From: Pleurodeles waltl
Taxonomy: Eukaryota; Chordata; Amphibia; Caudata; Salamandridae
Direction: 5' to 3'
Length of the DNA: 64,000 bases
Assembly: GCF_031143425.1 (NCBI RefSeq)
Contig: NC_090446.1
Location: 1,027,359,066-1,027,423,065, forward strand
The notes under the pieces were generated by a model, which worked only from the letters and a program-made list of their open reading frames with translations, was not told the DNA's origin and ran no database searches. Position 1 is the first letter of the stretch, and the number at the start of each line of letters is the position of its first letter. Shown one piece after another: positions 1 through 10,193 of this stretch. The position numbers and the translations under genes are program-made.

Positions 1-606
1 ATGATTAAACACACCCCAGGGACACATTTTAAATTTGGGATTAATCTCACTTTTTGTGTAGGTGTCCATTAGCATGAAGGAAGCTTGCACTACACCTGTA
101 AATATAAGAAAATTGTTCAAGTGTGTTTCTTTTTCTTTGAAACGACCACATTACACACATATGCATTGCACATTAGTAAATTACTACTTGTAAGTGTGAA
201 TTAAAAATGCACAAGCCCAAGGCTAATGTAGACCGACAATTCAAAAAGTAACAGGTAAAAAAAGACACCTTTGACTACGGCAATGACAGGGTTGACTTGC
301 TTTGTGGTCAAGTTGCATCACCAAAGGAAGGACTTGGACAATCAGGTTCATGATGGAAAGGGAAGTGCAAAAAAGAGGAAAAGGTGAATTTTGAGCTCAT
401 ATCCCTTCCAATCTTCCAATTCAGGTGTGGATGTTTACCCGCCACAGGTACGTCGGGGAGAAGGCACATCATTATTGGCCCGGCAGAAAAACTGTGTGTA
501 CTTCCTCTGACGGCCGCTTTTGCCTATGGCACCGTCGATGCAAGAGGAAAATTCTTACTGAGACAGTGGCACTCTGACAGACTTTCATTCAACGATCTGC
601 AAGCAT
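1..606. other. Unassigned sequence, left edge
   Basis: No gene or element is recognised. A 76-codon frame at 384-614 (+) exists but has no recognisable domain. A CAG/GTACGT splice-donor-like site lies near 447-455. The sequence may be flank of the ERV-A fragment or an unrelated insertion that replaced the transmembrane half of its env. Confidence 0.3.
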
Positions 607-1245
607 CTAAATAGAGCAGACGGACCCCCTAGTAGGTGGACTGGTAAACCAACAGAGAAAAGTGACAGCGGGACCAGATCCATCAGGATCTATATCAGGC
701 CCTAAGTCATAGTTTGAATAAAAATATTGGAGGTGTCCCTTTCCATAAAATAAACTCAGCAACAAACTGCGGGACACACCATATGTCAGAGGAATATAGT
801 CATAGGTTATGCCCTCTGCAGTAGGTACAGGCAATTGCATACACAAATAGCAATCCCCAGTATCCATAGTGTCAATAAACTCATAAAGCAATTCTGAAAA
901 AACATTCAGTGAATAATCTCCTCTAAATGTGACTATATGTAATTCTACCTCATCAAATAGGGGTGAACCATCATCAGTAGGAAATTGTGTCTTTGTCACA
1001 TTTGTGGGGTTAATTCTCTCTACATTAGAGTGCTTAGGCAAACTCAATCCTACAAGCATGGCAATCAGTACTATAGTTATTTCAACTTGCACTCCTGTAC
1101 ACAAGCATCTACTAGCATTGTTTCTAGGTTCCATAGGTTTTCTGAATTCAGACCTGTTTGGTAAAATTAAGCAGCAGCAAAGCTTTCTCTTTTGATTTCC
1201 CACTTGTGCAATAGTGGAAAACAATATCCATGCAGTAAAGTTCAA
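607..1245 (-). pseudogene. ERV-A env surface-subunit N-terminal fragment
   Basis: This is a 212-codon minus-strand frame. Its middle part has a hydrophobic signal-anchor-like stretch (VLIAMLVGLSL) and a CYLC motif in the context DTGDCYLCMQL, followed by PLTYGVSRSLLL and a QYFYSN motif. The same order occurs in the env of the provirus at 38007-51401 (DAKDCYVC, PLTYGISCSLLL, QYFYSN). Similarity stops just after YFYSN, near position 705. The last 30 or so codons and the whole transmembrane subunit are missing, so this cannot make an envelope. The likely ancestral start is the internal methionine near 1131. It is assigned to env by comparison within the window only. Confidence 0.65.
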
Positions 1246-1421
1246 CTTTTATGTACAATATCTTTGTGAGTCTTCCTTAACCCTACTTCCTGTTCTTCTA
1301 AATGACATCTCTACAATGTCTCTGCAGATTCTGACCTTGGTACTCTTAGATTTTCCCCCTGCAAAGTCTGTCTCTAATAAATGCACAGTTTGAATTCACT
1401 AATAGTCATGTCCAAGATAAA

Positions 1422-1445
1422 GGCCCTCATTACAACATTGGCGGT
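1422..1445 (+). repeat. Left terminal inverted repeat of the 8.4-kb Harbinger element
   Basis: These 24 bases, beginning GGCCCTCATTACAAC and ending GGCGGT, match the reverse complement of 9842-9865 with two differences. An AAA at 1419-1421 precedes it. Confidence 0.85.
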
Positions 1446-2004
1446 AAATCCCGCTTACCGCCGTGCAGACGACTGCCAACACACCGCCGCGGCCGCGGAA
1501 TCCCGCCATAGCAACCCACAGCTCAGAATCCCCCAAAATCTAGACACCCACACAAGTCCGCCACACCAAATGTCAGTGATAAACTTGTGAAAACAAAACC
1601 TCCACCGTCACGCCAACAGGAATACGCCCACACTATCACGACCCACGAATCCACGCAGTGGTCATTCAACGCGGTATTCCATTGGCGGTACACATCGCCG
1701 TGCTCAAAATACACACACATTTACAAAACACTACCACATTGGACAAATCGAAATACACACACCTGATACACATACCACATACACACACCCAATACAATAT
1801 AAAGCACATACCCACATTACCCACAAACCTTTACAACGAACAATTTGGAAGAAGCAGAGAGACAGCAAAGCAAAGACCACACCAGCAGACAGAGGCACAC
1901 AACACCATCACTCATACACATCCACACACAAAACAACACACACCCCTAAACATCACCCCACACATCATAACACATACCACCTCACACATCACTCAATCCA
2001 CCCC
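1446..2004 (+). other. Harbinger subterminal and upstream region, CA-rich
   Basis: The stretch opens with GC-rich GGCGG/CCGCC-type subterminal sequence. From about 1690 to 2000 it becomes a strongly A/C-rich strand with many CACA and CCCACA runs, leading to the ATG at 2005. It is the expected place for promoter and 5' UTR of the first Myb-like gene, but no clear TATA box is seen. Confidence 0.45.
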
Positions 2005-3530
2005 ATGGCACAGCAAAGACACCCCAGGTTTTCTGAGGAGGAGCTCAGGGCCATGGTGGAGGGAATCATCCGGGTAGAGCCCCAGCTATTCGGATCACAG
2101 GTGCACCACACCTCCAGAGCTAGGAAGATGGAGCTGTGGCGCAGAGTCGTGCACAGGGTCAACGCAGTGGGACAGCACCCAAGAACACGGGATGACATCA
2201 GGAAGAGGTGGAACGACTTGGAAGGTGAGTTGTGTGGTCTCAAGACACCACATTGCAGTTCAGAGGACTGGCAGCAGACCCTCACCTCCTCCCCAACAAC
2301 TTACAATGTGGGAGGAGCAGGTCTTGGCTATACTGCATCCTGAGGGCCTTGCAGGAGCAGCTGGAGGAATGGACTCTGGAAAGTCAAATCATTCACTACT
2401 TCATCCCCCAACCTACCTGCATACTATCACATACCCCTACCCTCGCCCTCACCCCATCACTCCAACTCCTCACATATGTCCTACTATCACAAACCACGCA
2501 TCCCAACACAAAGCCCTGCATGCAACAACAAAGCATGGACACCCATCACCAATGCATGTCCACTACAGATACCCACACAGACCCCTAAACAATTATCACA
2601 CAAGGTGCTACACAAGAATGTAAGTACTGGGGTATAGGGTCACCCACCCATTGCACACCATGGCACACACAGATGCAATAATCATGCCTTTACACCCCTG
2701 CAGGACCCCTACCCAACGTCACCGCACAGGAGGTTCCAGACATGTCCACTCCCCCCACAGAAGAGGCTCACAGTGATGACAGCAGCTCTGTCCAACTGGA
2801 TCTAGATGACCAGCCCGGCCCATCTGGGACCTCGGGACAGTCGGTTCCCCTCACACAGTCACAGGCCATGCCAAAGCCTCCCCTTCAGGAAACACCAGCA
2901 CAGCACCCACCCAGCGGGCCCATACCTCTGTCCCCAGGACACGTCAAGCAGCAGTGTGTCCACCACTACAGGGAACCCAGGCTAACCCACCACCCAAAAA
3001 CAGCAGGGACCTGGGGGCAGTGGCAGTGGCAGTGGGCACACGTTCAGGGAACAGAGGCCCAGGAAAACCGGGGAACTGGGAGGTCTGCTGTGTGACAGGG
3101 GGAGGACAGGCCCAGGGAACCCACTCTCCACAAGGCCCTCTCCAACATCATTGGAGCGTGCCATCATTCCCAGGAGACGATGGCAACGGTACTGGCCAAG
3201 TTTCAGGAGACCCAGCGGCTGCAGGAGGAACAGTATTTGGGGTTCAGGGAGGAACTCAAGTCCATCAACACCACCCTGGGCACCATTGCAGGGGTGCTGA
3301 AGGACCTCGTGAACACCAGGAGGGACACTGTGGCACAACAAGGGGCCCCTGACATTAGCCTGGACGATGAACTGCCCACCACCTCCGCCGGCGCTAGTGG
3401 ACAGGAGACACCACCACAGGACCACAACACCAGCACCTCACCCCCTGCAGATGGATAACTACCCCGCAAGCGGTCCCTGAGATCCAGGACAAAGACAGAG
3501 AACAATGCCAAGACCCCTGCCAAGAAATGA
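2005..3530 (+). pseudogene. Harbinger Myb/SANT-like DNA-binding protein 1 (broken)
   Basis: The first exon starts at ATG 2005 and encodes a Myb/SANT-like DNA-binding domain: FSEEELRAMVEG, then two further helices with conserved tryptophans (ELWRRVVHRVN and RKRWNDLEG). It ends at 2224 before GTGAGT. A pyrimidine-AG acceptor at 2702-2703 joins in phase to an exon from 2704 that is acidic and Ser/Pro/Gln-rich. A TGA at 3093-3095 breaks it. The same frame then resumes with a helical segment (LHKALSNIIGA, then LAKFQETQRLQEEQ), probably a coiled coil for oligomerisation. It stops at 3458, and a basic tail (KRSLRSRTK) continues to 3530 in a shifted frame. In Harbinger systems such proteins bind the termini and help import the transposase; that role is inferred here. 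The intron is 2225-2703. Confidence 0.7.
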
Positions 3531-3715
3531 GACCACCCTGAATGTCATCCTTCTGTCCCACTTTGCTGCCCTGTCCATCCTTAAACTGCCCTAGCTCCAC
3601 TTCCTATGCCCCTTTGGACAATGCACCTGTGAGACAAATACCTGGACTCTGCCATGGACATTCCTCCACCATCACCCCTGCCCAATTTACAACCCCCTCC
3701 ACTATTTAGCACTTA

Positions 3716-3721
3716 AATAAA
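3716..3721 (+). terminator. Poly(A) signal for Harbinger Myb-like gene 1
   Basis: AATAAA lies about 185 bases after the likely ancestral stop at 3530, in the right orientation, in the gap between this gene and the convergent transposase gene. Confidence 0.5.
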
Positions 3722-4008
3722 CACCCTTGAATCGCGAAACAATCTGGAGTCAGTCTGTGCTTTCACAAATGTGTATTAGCAATAACTGACGGAAATAGCA
3801 ATGTCCATTGTATTGTCAACATACCTATGTCACATAGCTCTAGTCCACGAAGTAACATAGCAGAGGTCACACAGTGGGACCCACATCTGTGAAATCGAAA
3901 GGCAAAGTGACAAATTAGGGTCCATACACTGGATGAATGTGACAGACAGATGATAGGTCGAACAATTTTATCAGATGTAGGAGGCAGTGATGTCTTCTTA
4001 CCTGTGTC

Positions 4009-5187
4009 TCACTGGAAGTATTGCAGGATCACGGTGTTCCTTTTGTCTATGTCCTCTTCTTCTGTCTCCTCTTCTTCACTGTCCACAGGCTCCACAGCTG
4101 CCACAAGACCTCCTTCTGGACCATCCTCCTGCAGAAAAGGCACCTGTCATCGCAAAGCCAAGTTGTGCAGTATACAGCAGGCCACGATGATCTGCCACAC
4201 CTTCTTTGGTGAGTAGTATAAGGAACCACCTATCATATGGAGGCACCGGAACCTGATCTTCAGGAGGCCAAAGGTCCTCTCAATAACCCTCCTAGTTCGC
4301 CCATGTGCCTCATTGTAGCATTCCTCTGCCCTTATCCTGGGATTCCTCACTGGGGTCAGTAGCCATGGCAGGTTGGGGTAGCCAGAGTCACCTGCAAATG
4401 TCGAGGGACAACTGTTAGACACACACTAACCATTAGGGACAACCCCAGACCCAGAGAACGATTCACACTGTATAGGGTCCTTGTCCTCACCTAATAGCCA
4501 CACACAGTGCCTCTGGAGTTGCCCCATCACATAAGGGATGCTGCTATTCCTCAGAATGTAAGCATCATGCACTGAGCCTGGAAATTTGGCATTCACATGG
4601 GAGATGTACTGGTCGGCCAAACACACCATCTGCACATTCATAGAATGGTAGCTCTTCTGGTTTCTGTACACCTGTTCACTCCTGCGGGGGGTACCAAGGC
4701 CACATGTGTCCCATCAATGGCACCTATGATGTTGGGGATATGTCCCAGGGCATAGAAGTCACCTTTCACTGTAGGCAAATCCTCTACCTGAGGGAAAACG
4801 ATGTAGCTGCACATGTGTTTCAGCAGGGCAGACAACACTCTGGACAATACGTTTGAGAACATAGGCTGGGACATCCCTGATGTTATGGCCACTGTTGTTT
4901 GAAAAGACCCACTAGCCAGGAAATGGAGTACTGACAGGACCTGCACTAGAGGGGGGATTCCTGTGGGATGGCGGATAGCTGCCATCAGGTCTGGCTCCAA
5001 CTGGGCACACAGTTCATGGATTGTGGCACGATCAAGTCTGTAGGTGACAATTACATGTCGCTCTTCCATTGTCGACAGGTCCACCAGCGGTCTGTACACC
5101 GGAGGATGCCGCCATCTCATCACCTGCCCCAGCGGACGTGCTCTATGGATGAGAACAGCGCGCAGAGTGTCAGCCAACACTGAGGTA
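4009..5187 (-). pseudogene. Harbinger DDE transposase (HARBI1-like), main exons, broken
   Basis: Read from 5187 down, the exon encodes the helical N-terminal region (YRLDRATIHELC, then LHFLASGSFQ) and the first catalytic Asp in GAIDGTH (D codon at 4713-4715). A length change in a C run near 4683-4688 shifts the frame. The next part has the second Asp in FPGSVHDAY (4564-4566). A 99-bp intron with GTGAGG and CAG borders spans 4392-4490. The last exon holds the catalytic Glu in RVIERTFG (4279-4281) and ends at a premature TGA at 4147-4149. An in-frame acidic tail (QVPFLQEDG onward) continues to a stop at 4009-4011. All three DDE residues are present, so loss of function comes from the frame shift and stop. 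No ATG opens this exon; a separate first exon is proposed at 9456-9538. Family members cut and paste at 3-bp targets. Confidence 0.8.
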
Positions 5188-5590
5188 CTAAAACAACAAC
5201 TTTATTGCACACATTTGTCAATCCGCTATGTGCCTGTCTTAGTGTGTATGCAAGGCCTAGATATGTGTGACGCATTTAAAAATAATGCCATGTGGCCACC
5301 TGAAATGGCGGCTGCCTGACCTGTAATGTGGGACAAGGGGATATGACGTAACTGCGCTGGCGTTGTACACCGTGGCGGTAGGCAGTCGAAGACCGCGGTG
5401 CAATCCTGCATTCGTTAACATTGGACCCTATGGGTCCCAGGAGCCAATGATGATGTACCCCTGCGGTGACGGTACGCACCGCTGCAGATGTGACCGCCAT
5501 TTTCTCTCTGTTCACTCACTTGATACCTGATCTTCAACAGGAGAGGACCTACACTGCAAGTGCTGCTGTGACCTCAGTCTGGAAGCGACG

Positions 5591-8158
5591 ATGGCTCATG
5601 TGTCTGGGGAAAGGGCCTCTGCCTTCACATCGGAGGAGTTGAATAAACTAGTGGATGGGGTCCTCCCCCAGTACACACTACTCTATGGTCCTCCAGACAA
5701 ACAGGTGAATACACTGGGAGAATGTTGTATGGGCAATGCCTGTTTGGAGTGGTGTGGATGGGAAATGGGGGGGGATGAGGCGTGCATGATCCGACGGTGA
5801 GTGTATGTTCGTCAGGGTAAGGGTGGGAACGTGTGCCAATGACTGTGACTGTCCGGACGATTAATGTTGTACCTTTTCCCCTGTACTATTCCTGTAGGTC
5901 AGCGCCCACCAGAAGAAGGATATTTGGCATGCCATCGCCAAGGATGTCCGGACCCTGGGGGTCCACCACAGACGGAGCACCCACTGCTGTAAAAGATGGG
6001 AGGACATTCACCGCTGGAGCAAGAAGACGGCTGAGGCCCAGCTGTGAATGGCCTTCCAACGTGGTAGGGGTGCCCATCGCACCATGACCCCCCTGATGTT
6101 CCAGATCCTGAGGGTGGCGTATCCGGAGATGGATGGGCGCTTGAGGGCATCACAGCAGCCACAAGGGGGTGAGTATACTCTCATTCAGCTGACTCTGTGC
6201 TCATTAGGAGGTGTCTGGGTGGGGGAGGTGGGCAGTGGGTTCCCCTAGGCCAGGGCGAAATTTGTAGGCAAGGACCCTTTGTGAGGCAGGATATGTGGCA
6301 CCCCAACCCCACCAGTGGTAAGAGCCATCTACACCTAGTCAGGCTCCTGTGACCTCCATGTGTGCAGCAATCGGGCATAGACCTTGACCCCATGTCCCTG
6401 TGAATAATTAGGGAACTCTAAGTGCATGGCGTAGTGCAGAGGGCTGCTGTGTCTGTAGTGTCCGCCAACAGTAGCGGTATTGCATGCACTGAACATGTCT
6501 TTCTTCTTTCTCCCCCCCCTTTTTGTGGTCTCCCTGTTCTTGTGTGCATTAGCATCATCGGGGGGGAGGTGTGCCACTGGAGCAAGAGGGAGCTGCATCC
6601 CACATGGCCCTGGAGGGCGACACTACGGAGTCAGAATTCACCAGTGGGACAGAGGGCGAGGGGAGCTCCATGGCGGGGACTGGAGCAGAGACCAGCGACA
6701 CTGACTCCTCCTCTGATGGGAGCTCCCTTGCGGTGGCAGGCCCCTCTGTGCCCCCCGCATCCCCCTGACCTCAGCACTGATGGCAACCATTGTCCCTGTG
6801 TCCAACCTCCCCCCTCCAACTTCCTCCACCCAGACCCAATCCCCAGTACCTCAGACTATCCCAAGAACACCATCAGACCAGCATGCACACACCTCAACAC
6901 ACAAGGGTAGCTCTGGCAAACATAAGCACCACACATCCCACAGGCACTCACACAAGCATCATACCCATGCACACATAACAACATCCACTGCCTCCACTGT
7001 GTCCCCCTCCTCCACGTATTCCTCCTCCTTCCCTGTCACATTCACACTCACACCTACATGCACTACATCCTCAGCCACTACCTCCATCACCAGCACACCC
7101 ATCACCACACACCGCTCACTTGCAATCACCACCCCCACTACCATTCACACATCCCCTGTGTCCTCTACCAGTGTGTCTGGGAGCCCTCCGCCCAAACTAC
7201 ACAAACGCAATCACACACCCACTCAACAGCCATCCACCTCACGACAGCCTCCAGCCCATGCACCTTCACCCAAAGTCAGCAAACGAACACCTCCTACAAC
7301 CACTACCTCTTCCTCCACTCCCAAACCCCCTCCATCCACCCGTCCCAGTGTGTCTACAAAAGTTTTCCTGTCAAACCTTGACCTATTCCCTTCACCTCCC
7401 CCACCCCTTCCGTCCCTTAGGGCCTGCCTTTCCAGGTCCCAACCCAGCACCTCAGCCTCCACATCAACGGGCACAGTGGAGCCAGCAGTAACCGGATTCT
7501 GGAGTGCGCCAAGCAGCAGGGGTGCCAGTGTCCCAAGGTGCGAGGCCAAGGACATTCCCCCACCTCCAAAACAGAAGACGTTGCCCACATCCCAGAGGGA
7601 GAAGGCCATAACACCTGCCACCAAGGGCTCAGCCAGGACAACAGTTGAAGTGGCAAGACAGCTGCGCCACCATCCAAGGTGGGTAAGGGCCTGAAAAAGA
7701 AAGGCAAGTCAACGTCGCCACCAACCTGTATGGTGGACAAGACCGCCACCGGCACCACCACATGCACCGCCGCCACGGGCACCACCGCCAACACCCAAGA
7801 TACTGAGCCCTTCACCTGCACCGCAGACACTGTGCCCTTCAGAAGCACCAAGGTCAGTGAGCCCCCCACCAGCACCGCCGCTCAGGACACCACTGCCAGC
7901 ACCAAAGTCAGTGAGCCCGCCACCAGCACCGCCGCTCAGGACACCGCCGACAGCACCAAGGTCAGTGAGCCCGCCACCAGCACTGCCGCTTATGACACCG
8001 CCGCCAGCACCAAGGTCAGTGAGCCCCCCACCAGCACCACCGCTCATGACACCGCCGCCAGCACCAAGGTCAGTGAGCCCCCCACCAGCACCGCCGATCA
8101 GGACACAGTCGCCAGCACTGAGGTCAGTGAGCCGCCCACCAGCACCACTGCCAAATGA
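5591..8158 (+). pseudogene. Harbinger Myb/SANT-like protein 2 with long Pro/Thr/Ser-rich tail (broken)
   Basis: Exon 1 (5591-5704) opens with FTSEELNKLVDGVLP and ends at a GTGAAT donor in phase 0. Exon 2 (5898-6168) continues with KDIWHAIAKDV and KRWEDIHRWSKK, the second and third helices of a Myb/SANT-like fold; a TGA at 6045-6047 breaks it, and the frame then resumes (RTMTPLMFQILRVAY). Exon 3 from 6569 joins in phase and is acidic and Ser/Thr-rich (GDTTESEFTSGTEG). After a stop at 6766-6768 the coding sense moves to a frame at 6780-7694, very rich in Pro, Ser, Thr and His, then shifts near 7680 into Lys-rich sequence and 18-residue repeats up to 8158. It is distinct from Myb-like gene 1 in both domain and tail. 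Its role is unknown; terminus binding is a guess from the domain. Confidence 0.55.
7846..8155 (+). repeat. 54-bp coding minisatellite, about 6 copies
   Basis: The unit starts AAGGTCAGTGAGCC and encodes an 18-residue repeat of the form KVSEPPTSTAAQDTAAST. Copies differ by a few substitutions and keep the frame. It forms the end of Myb-like gene 2. Confidence 0.8.
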
Positions 8159-8337
8159 GTGCCGCAAGCATCGCCGCTAATGAGCCCGCCGCCAGCACCG
8201 CCAGCGGACACGCCACATCCTGAGCCAGTGGCACCACTGCAGACATTGCTGCCATCTTCAGTGGTCATTCGTACGAGGCTGGTGGTCAGGGGCCTGGCCA
8301 GCTTGCATGTTGCACCACCGTCAGTGGAGTGTCACAT

Positions 8338-8708
8338 CCACTACCTCAGTCCTTGGCAGGAAGAAGCACTCTGGGCACAAAGCCCCCTCCAGAACCAGTG
8401 GAGTATCACATCCACTACCTCTGTCCTTGGCAGGATGAAGCACTCTGGGCATAAAGCCCCCTCCAGAACCAGTGGAGAAAGGCATTCACTACCTCAGTCC
8501 TTGGCAGGATGAAGCACTCTGGGCACAAATCCCCCTCCAGAACCAGTGGAGTATCACATCCACTACCTCTGTCCTTGGCAGGATGAAGCACTCTGGGCAT
8601 AAAGCCCCCTCCAGAACCAGTGGAGATTGACATCCCCTACCTCTGTCCTTGGCAGGATGAAGCACTCTGGGCACAAAGCCCCCTCCGGACCAGTGGAGAC
8701 TGTTATCC
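8338..8708 (+). repeat. 74-bp tandem repeat, 5 copies, inside the Harbinger element
   Basis: CCTTGGCAGG recurs at 8351, 8425, 8499, 8573 and 8647, an exact 74-base step. Units alternate between two small variants at GGGCACAAAG and GGGCATAAAG. No coding role is evident. Confidence 0.85.
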
Positions 8709-9131
8709 ACTTGAGAGACTGTGGCTTTGCACTCCCCAGGATAAAGCAGTGGGCAAAACACCCACTGGAGAGACTTGAGAGACTGTGGCTTTGCACTCCC
8801 CAGGATAAAGCAGTGGGCAAACCACCCACTGGAGAGACTTGAGAGACTGTGGCTTTGCAATCCCCAGGATAAACCAGTGGGCAAACCACCCACTGGAAAG
8901 ACTTGAGAGACTGGGCTTTGCACTCCCCACGATAAAGCAGTGGGCAACCCACCCACTGGAGAGACTTGAGAGACTGTGGCTTTGCACTCCCCAGGATAAA
9001 GCAGTGGGCAACCCACCCATTGGAGAGACTTGAGAGACTGTGGCTATGCACTCCCCAGGATAAAGCAGTAGGCAACCCACCCACTGGAGAGACTTCAGAG
9101 ACTGTGGCTTTGCACTCCCCAAGATACATCA
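8709..9131 (+). repeat. 64-bp tandem repeat, about 7 copies, inside the Harbinger element
   Basis: GAGACT followed by TG recurs at 8715, 8779, 8843, 8907, 8970, 9034 and 9098: a 64-base step with one 63-base unit. Its sequence is unrelated to the adjoining 74-bp array except for the shared CACTGGAG-like edge. Open frames crossing it on minus are by-products of the repeat. Confidence 0.85.
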
Positions 9132-9455
9132 ATGAGCATGGAGCCCCCTCATGGAGCAGGTGTCGTGCACTCATCCGGCTGAGGTGTCCCCTCTTCCTTT
9201 CCCCCTGAGGTGCCTGTGTTTTTTTCAATCTGATGCCCCTGCAGTGTTCTCTCCGTTTCAATCAGGTATCTTGTGTGGGCCTCACCCATGCATTTTGGGC
9301 CCAGTGGTCAAGGGGGTTGGGGGGCGTAAATGGAATGTTTCAGCATATATTGGTGTGTGTGTTGTTGTGGGTGAGGGTGGGGGTGTTTTGTGTTGCATGT
9401 GTGTGTCACTCTCTTTTCCCTTCCCCCTCCCCTGTGTCGTAGGTGCAGTACTCAC

Positions 9456-9538
9456 CGTGGTCGTCGCCGCCATCGGTCGAGCTCCTGGTAGAGGAGCAGG
9501 AAGACAATAGCAGGGAGTATTTGGAGTTCAGGCTCCAT
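9456..9538 (-). pseudogene. Probable first coding exon of the Harbinger transposase
   Basis: On minus, an ATG at 9536-9538 opens 27 codons (MEPELQILPAIVFLLL, then an Arg-rich end, DRWRRRPR) that stop at a GTGAGT donor. The two left-over bases fit in phase with a TTTTAG acceptor, so the exon would join the transposase body at 5187 across a 4.27-kb intron (5188-9455). That intron would contain the whole second Myb-like gene on the other strand. The Arg-rich end could serve nuclear entry or DNA contact. The evidence is splice-site and phase agreement only. Confidence 0.4.
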
Positions 9539-9841
9539 GGCGTCCTGGTTCCTCGTGGAATGTTAGAGGTGAGTGTTTCCCTTTCCAAGTCCTGTTTCCG
9601 CCGTGTTTGTGTTTGCATTGAATCCGCACTGGAAAAGGTGGCGGATAGGCCTGTCATAATAGTGTGGGCAGTACAATGCCTTCCGTCTGTCTGTTGGCGG
9701 TGACCGCTATGCTGTTTGTTTGTACGGCCGTGGCGGTCGGAGTGTTAAAGTGGCTGTCTATGTTGGCGGTTTCCGCCACGGTCATAATTCCCTTTTTTTT
9801 ACAGCCGGCCTGTTGGTAGTCTTACCGCCGCTTTAACACCA

Positions 9842-9865
9842 ACCGCCAGGGTTGTAATGAGGGCC
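9842..9865 (-). repeat. Right terminal inverted repeat of the 8.4-kb Harbinger element
   Basis: Read on minus it begins GGCCCTCATTACAAC and pairs with 1422-1445. AAA at 9866-9868 repeats the left flank, giving the 3-bp target duplication. Confidence 0.85.
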
Positions 9866-10193
9866 AAAGTGTTGCAGTCCATTTAATAGCAATGTAATCT
9901 CAAATCTCAGTTCAACCACAAAGTTCCTTTCAAGAAGGCTCAACTGAATTTGAATTGTTGCACCAAAATGTTCCACATTCTCTCTCCTAGTCATTGGCAG
10001 CAAAATATGTCCATTTGGGTGAAGATTACCCTTTCACTCTTTGATCTCAGGACTGCTGGCTCTTCACCATCACTGTGACTTAGGCCAGATTCCTCAGTCT
10101 CTTCTTGAATAGTGTGTGGTACTCATATCTCAGGAAAATTCTGTCCTTTTGGCCACTGGTCTCCAGGCACAACTCATTTTGCTGTAGCACTAA
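9866..10193 (-). other. ERV-A sequence between two insertions
   Basis: By position this should be the pol tail/env spacer of ERV-A on minus. No open frame survives and no motif is certain. Confidence 0.35.

Larger units (their letters stand above)
1422..9865. mobile_element. 8.4-kb PIF/Harbinger DNA transposon with three genes
   Basis: The ends are inverted repeats starting GGCCCTCATTACAAC and running into TGGCGG. They are flanked by a 3-bp AAA duplication, which fits the 3-bp duplications of PIF/Harbinger elements. Inside are a Myb/SANT-like gene on plus (2005-3530), a DDE transposase on minus (4009-5187, with a probable first exon at 9456-9538) and a second, different Myb/SANT-like gene on plus (5591-8158). 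Harbinger elements normally encode one transposase and one Myb-like protein, so the third gene is unusual. Every gene has stops or frame shifts, so this copy is not autonomous now. The parts 3531-4008, 5188-5590 and 9132-9455 hold only UTR-like or intron-like DNA, and GGCGG/CCGCC motifs cluster near both ends. The element sits inside the env/pol-tail region of ERV-A. Confidence 0.85.

Noticed and set aside
384..614. 76-codon plus-strand frame with a nearby splice-donor-like site
   Set aside because: No recognisable domain, no supporting exon, and frames of this size are frequent by chance.
6780..7694. 304-codon Pro/Thr/Ser/His-rich frame as a mucin-like host gene
   Set aside because: It lies inside the Harbinger TIRs, continues the coding sense of the exon before it through a frame shift, and is better explained as the tail of Myb-like gene 2.
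8338..9131. Regular repeats that might suggest a CRISPR array
   Set aside because: Units are contiguous without unique spacers, and the context is a eukaryotic transposon.
8489..9261. Long minus-strand frames (up to 232 codons) across the 64-bp and 74-bp arrays
   Set aside because: They are repeat-derived frames with no start context or domain, and three overlapping frames are open at once.
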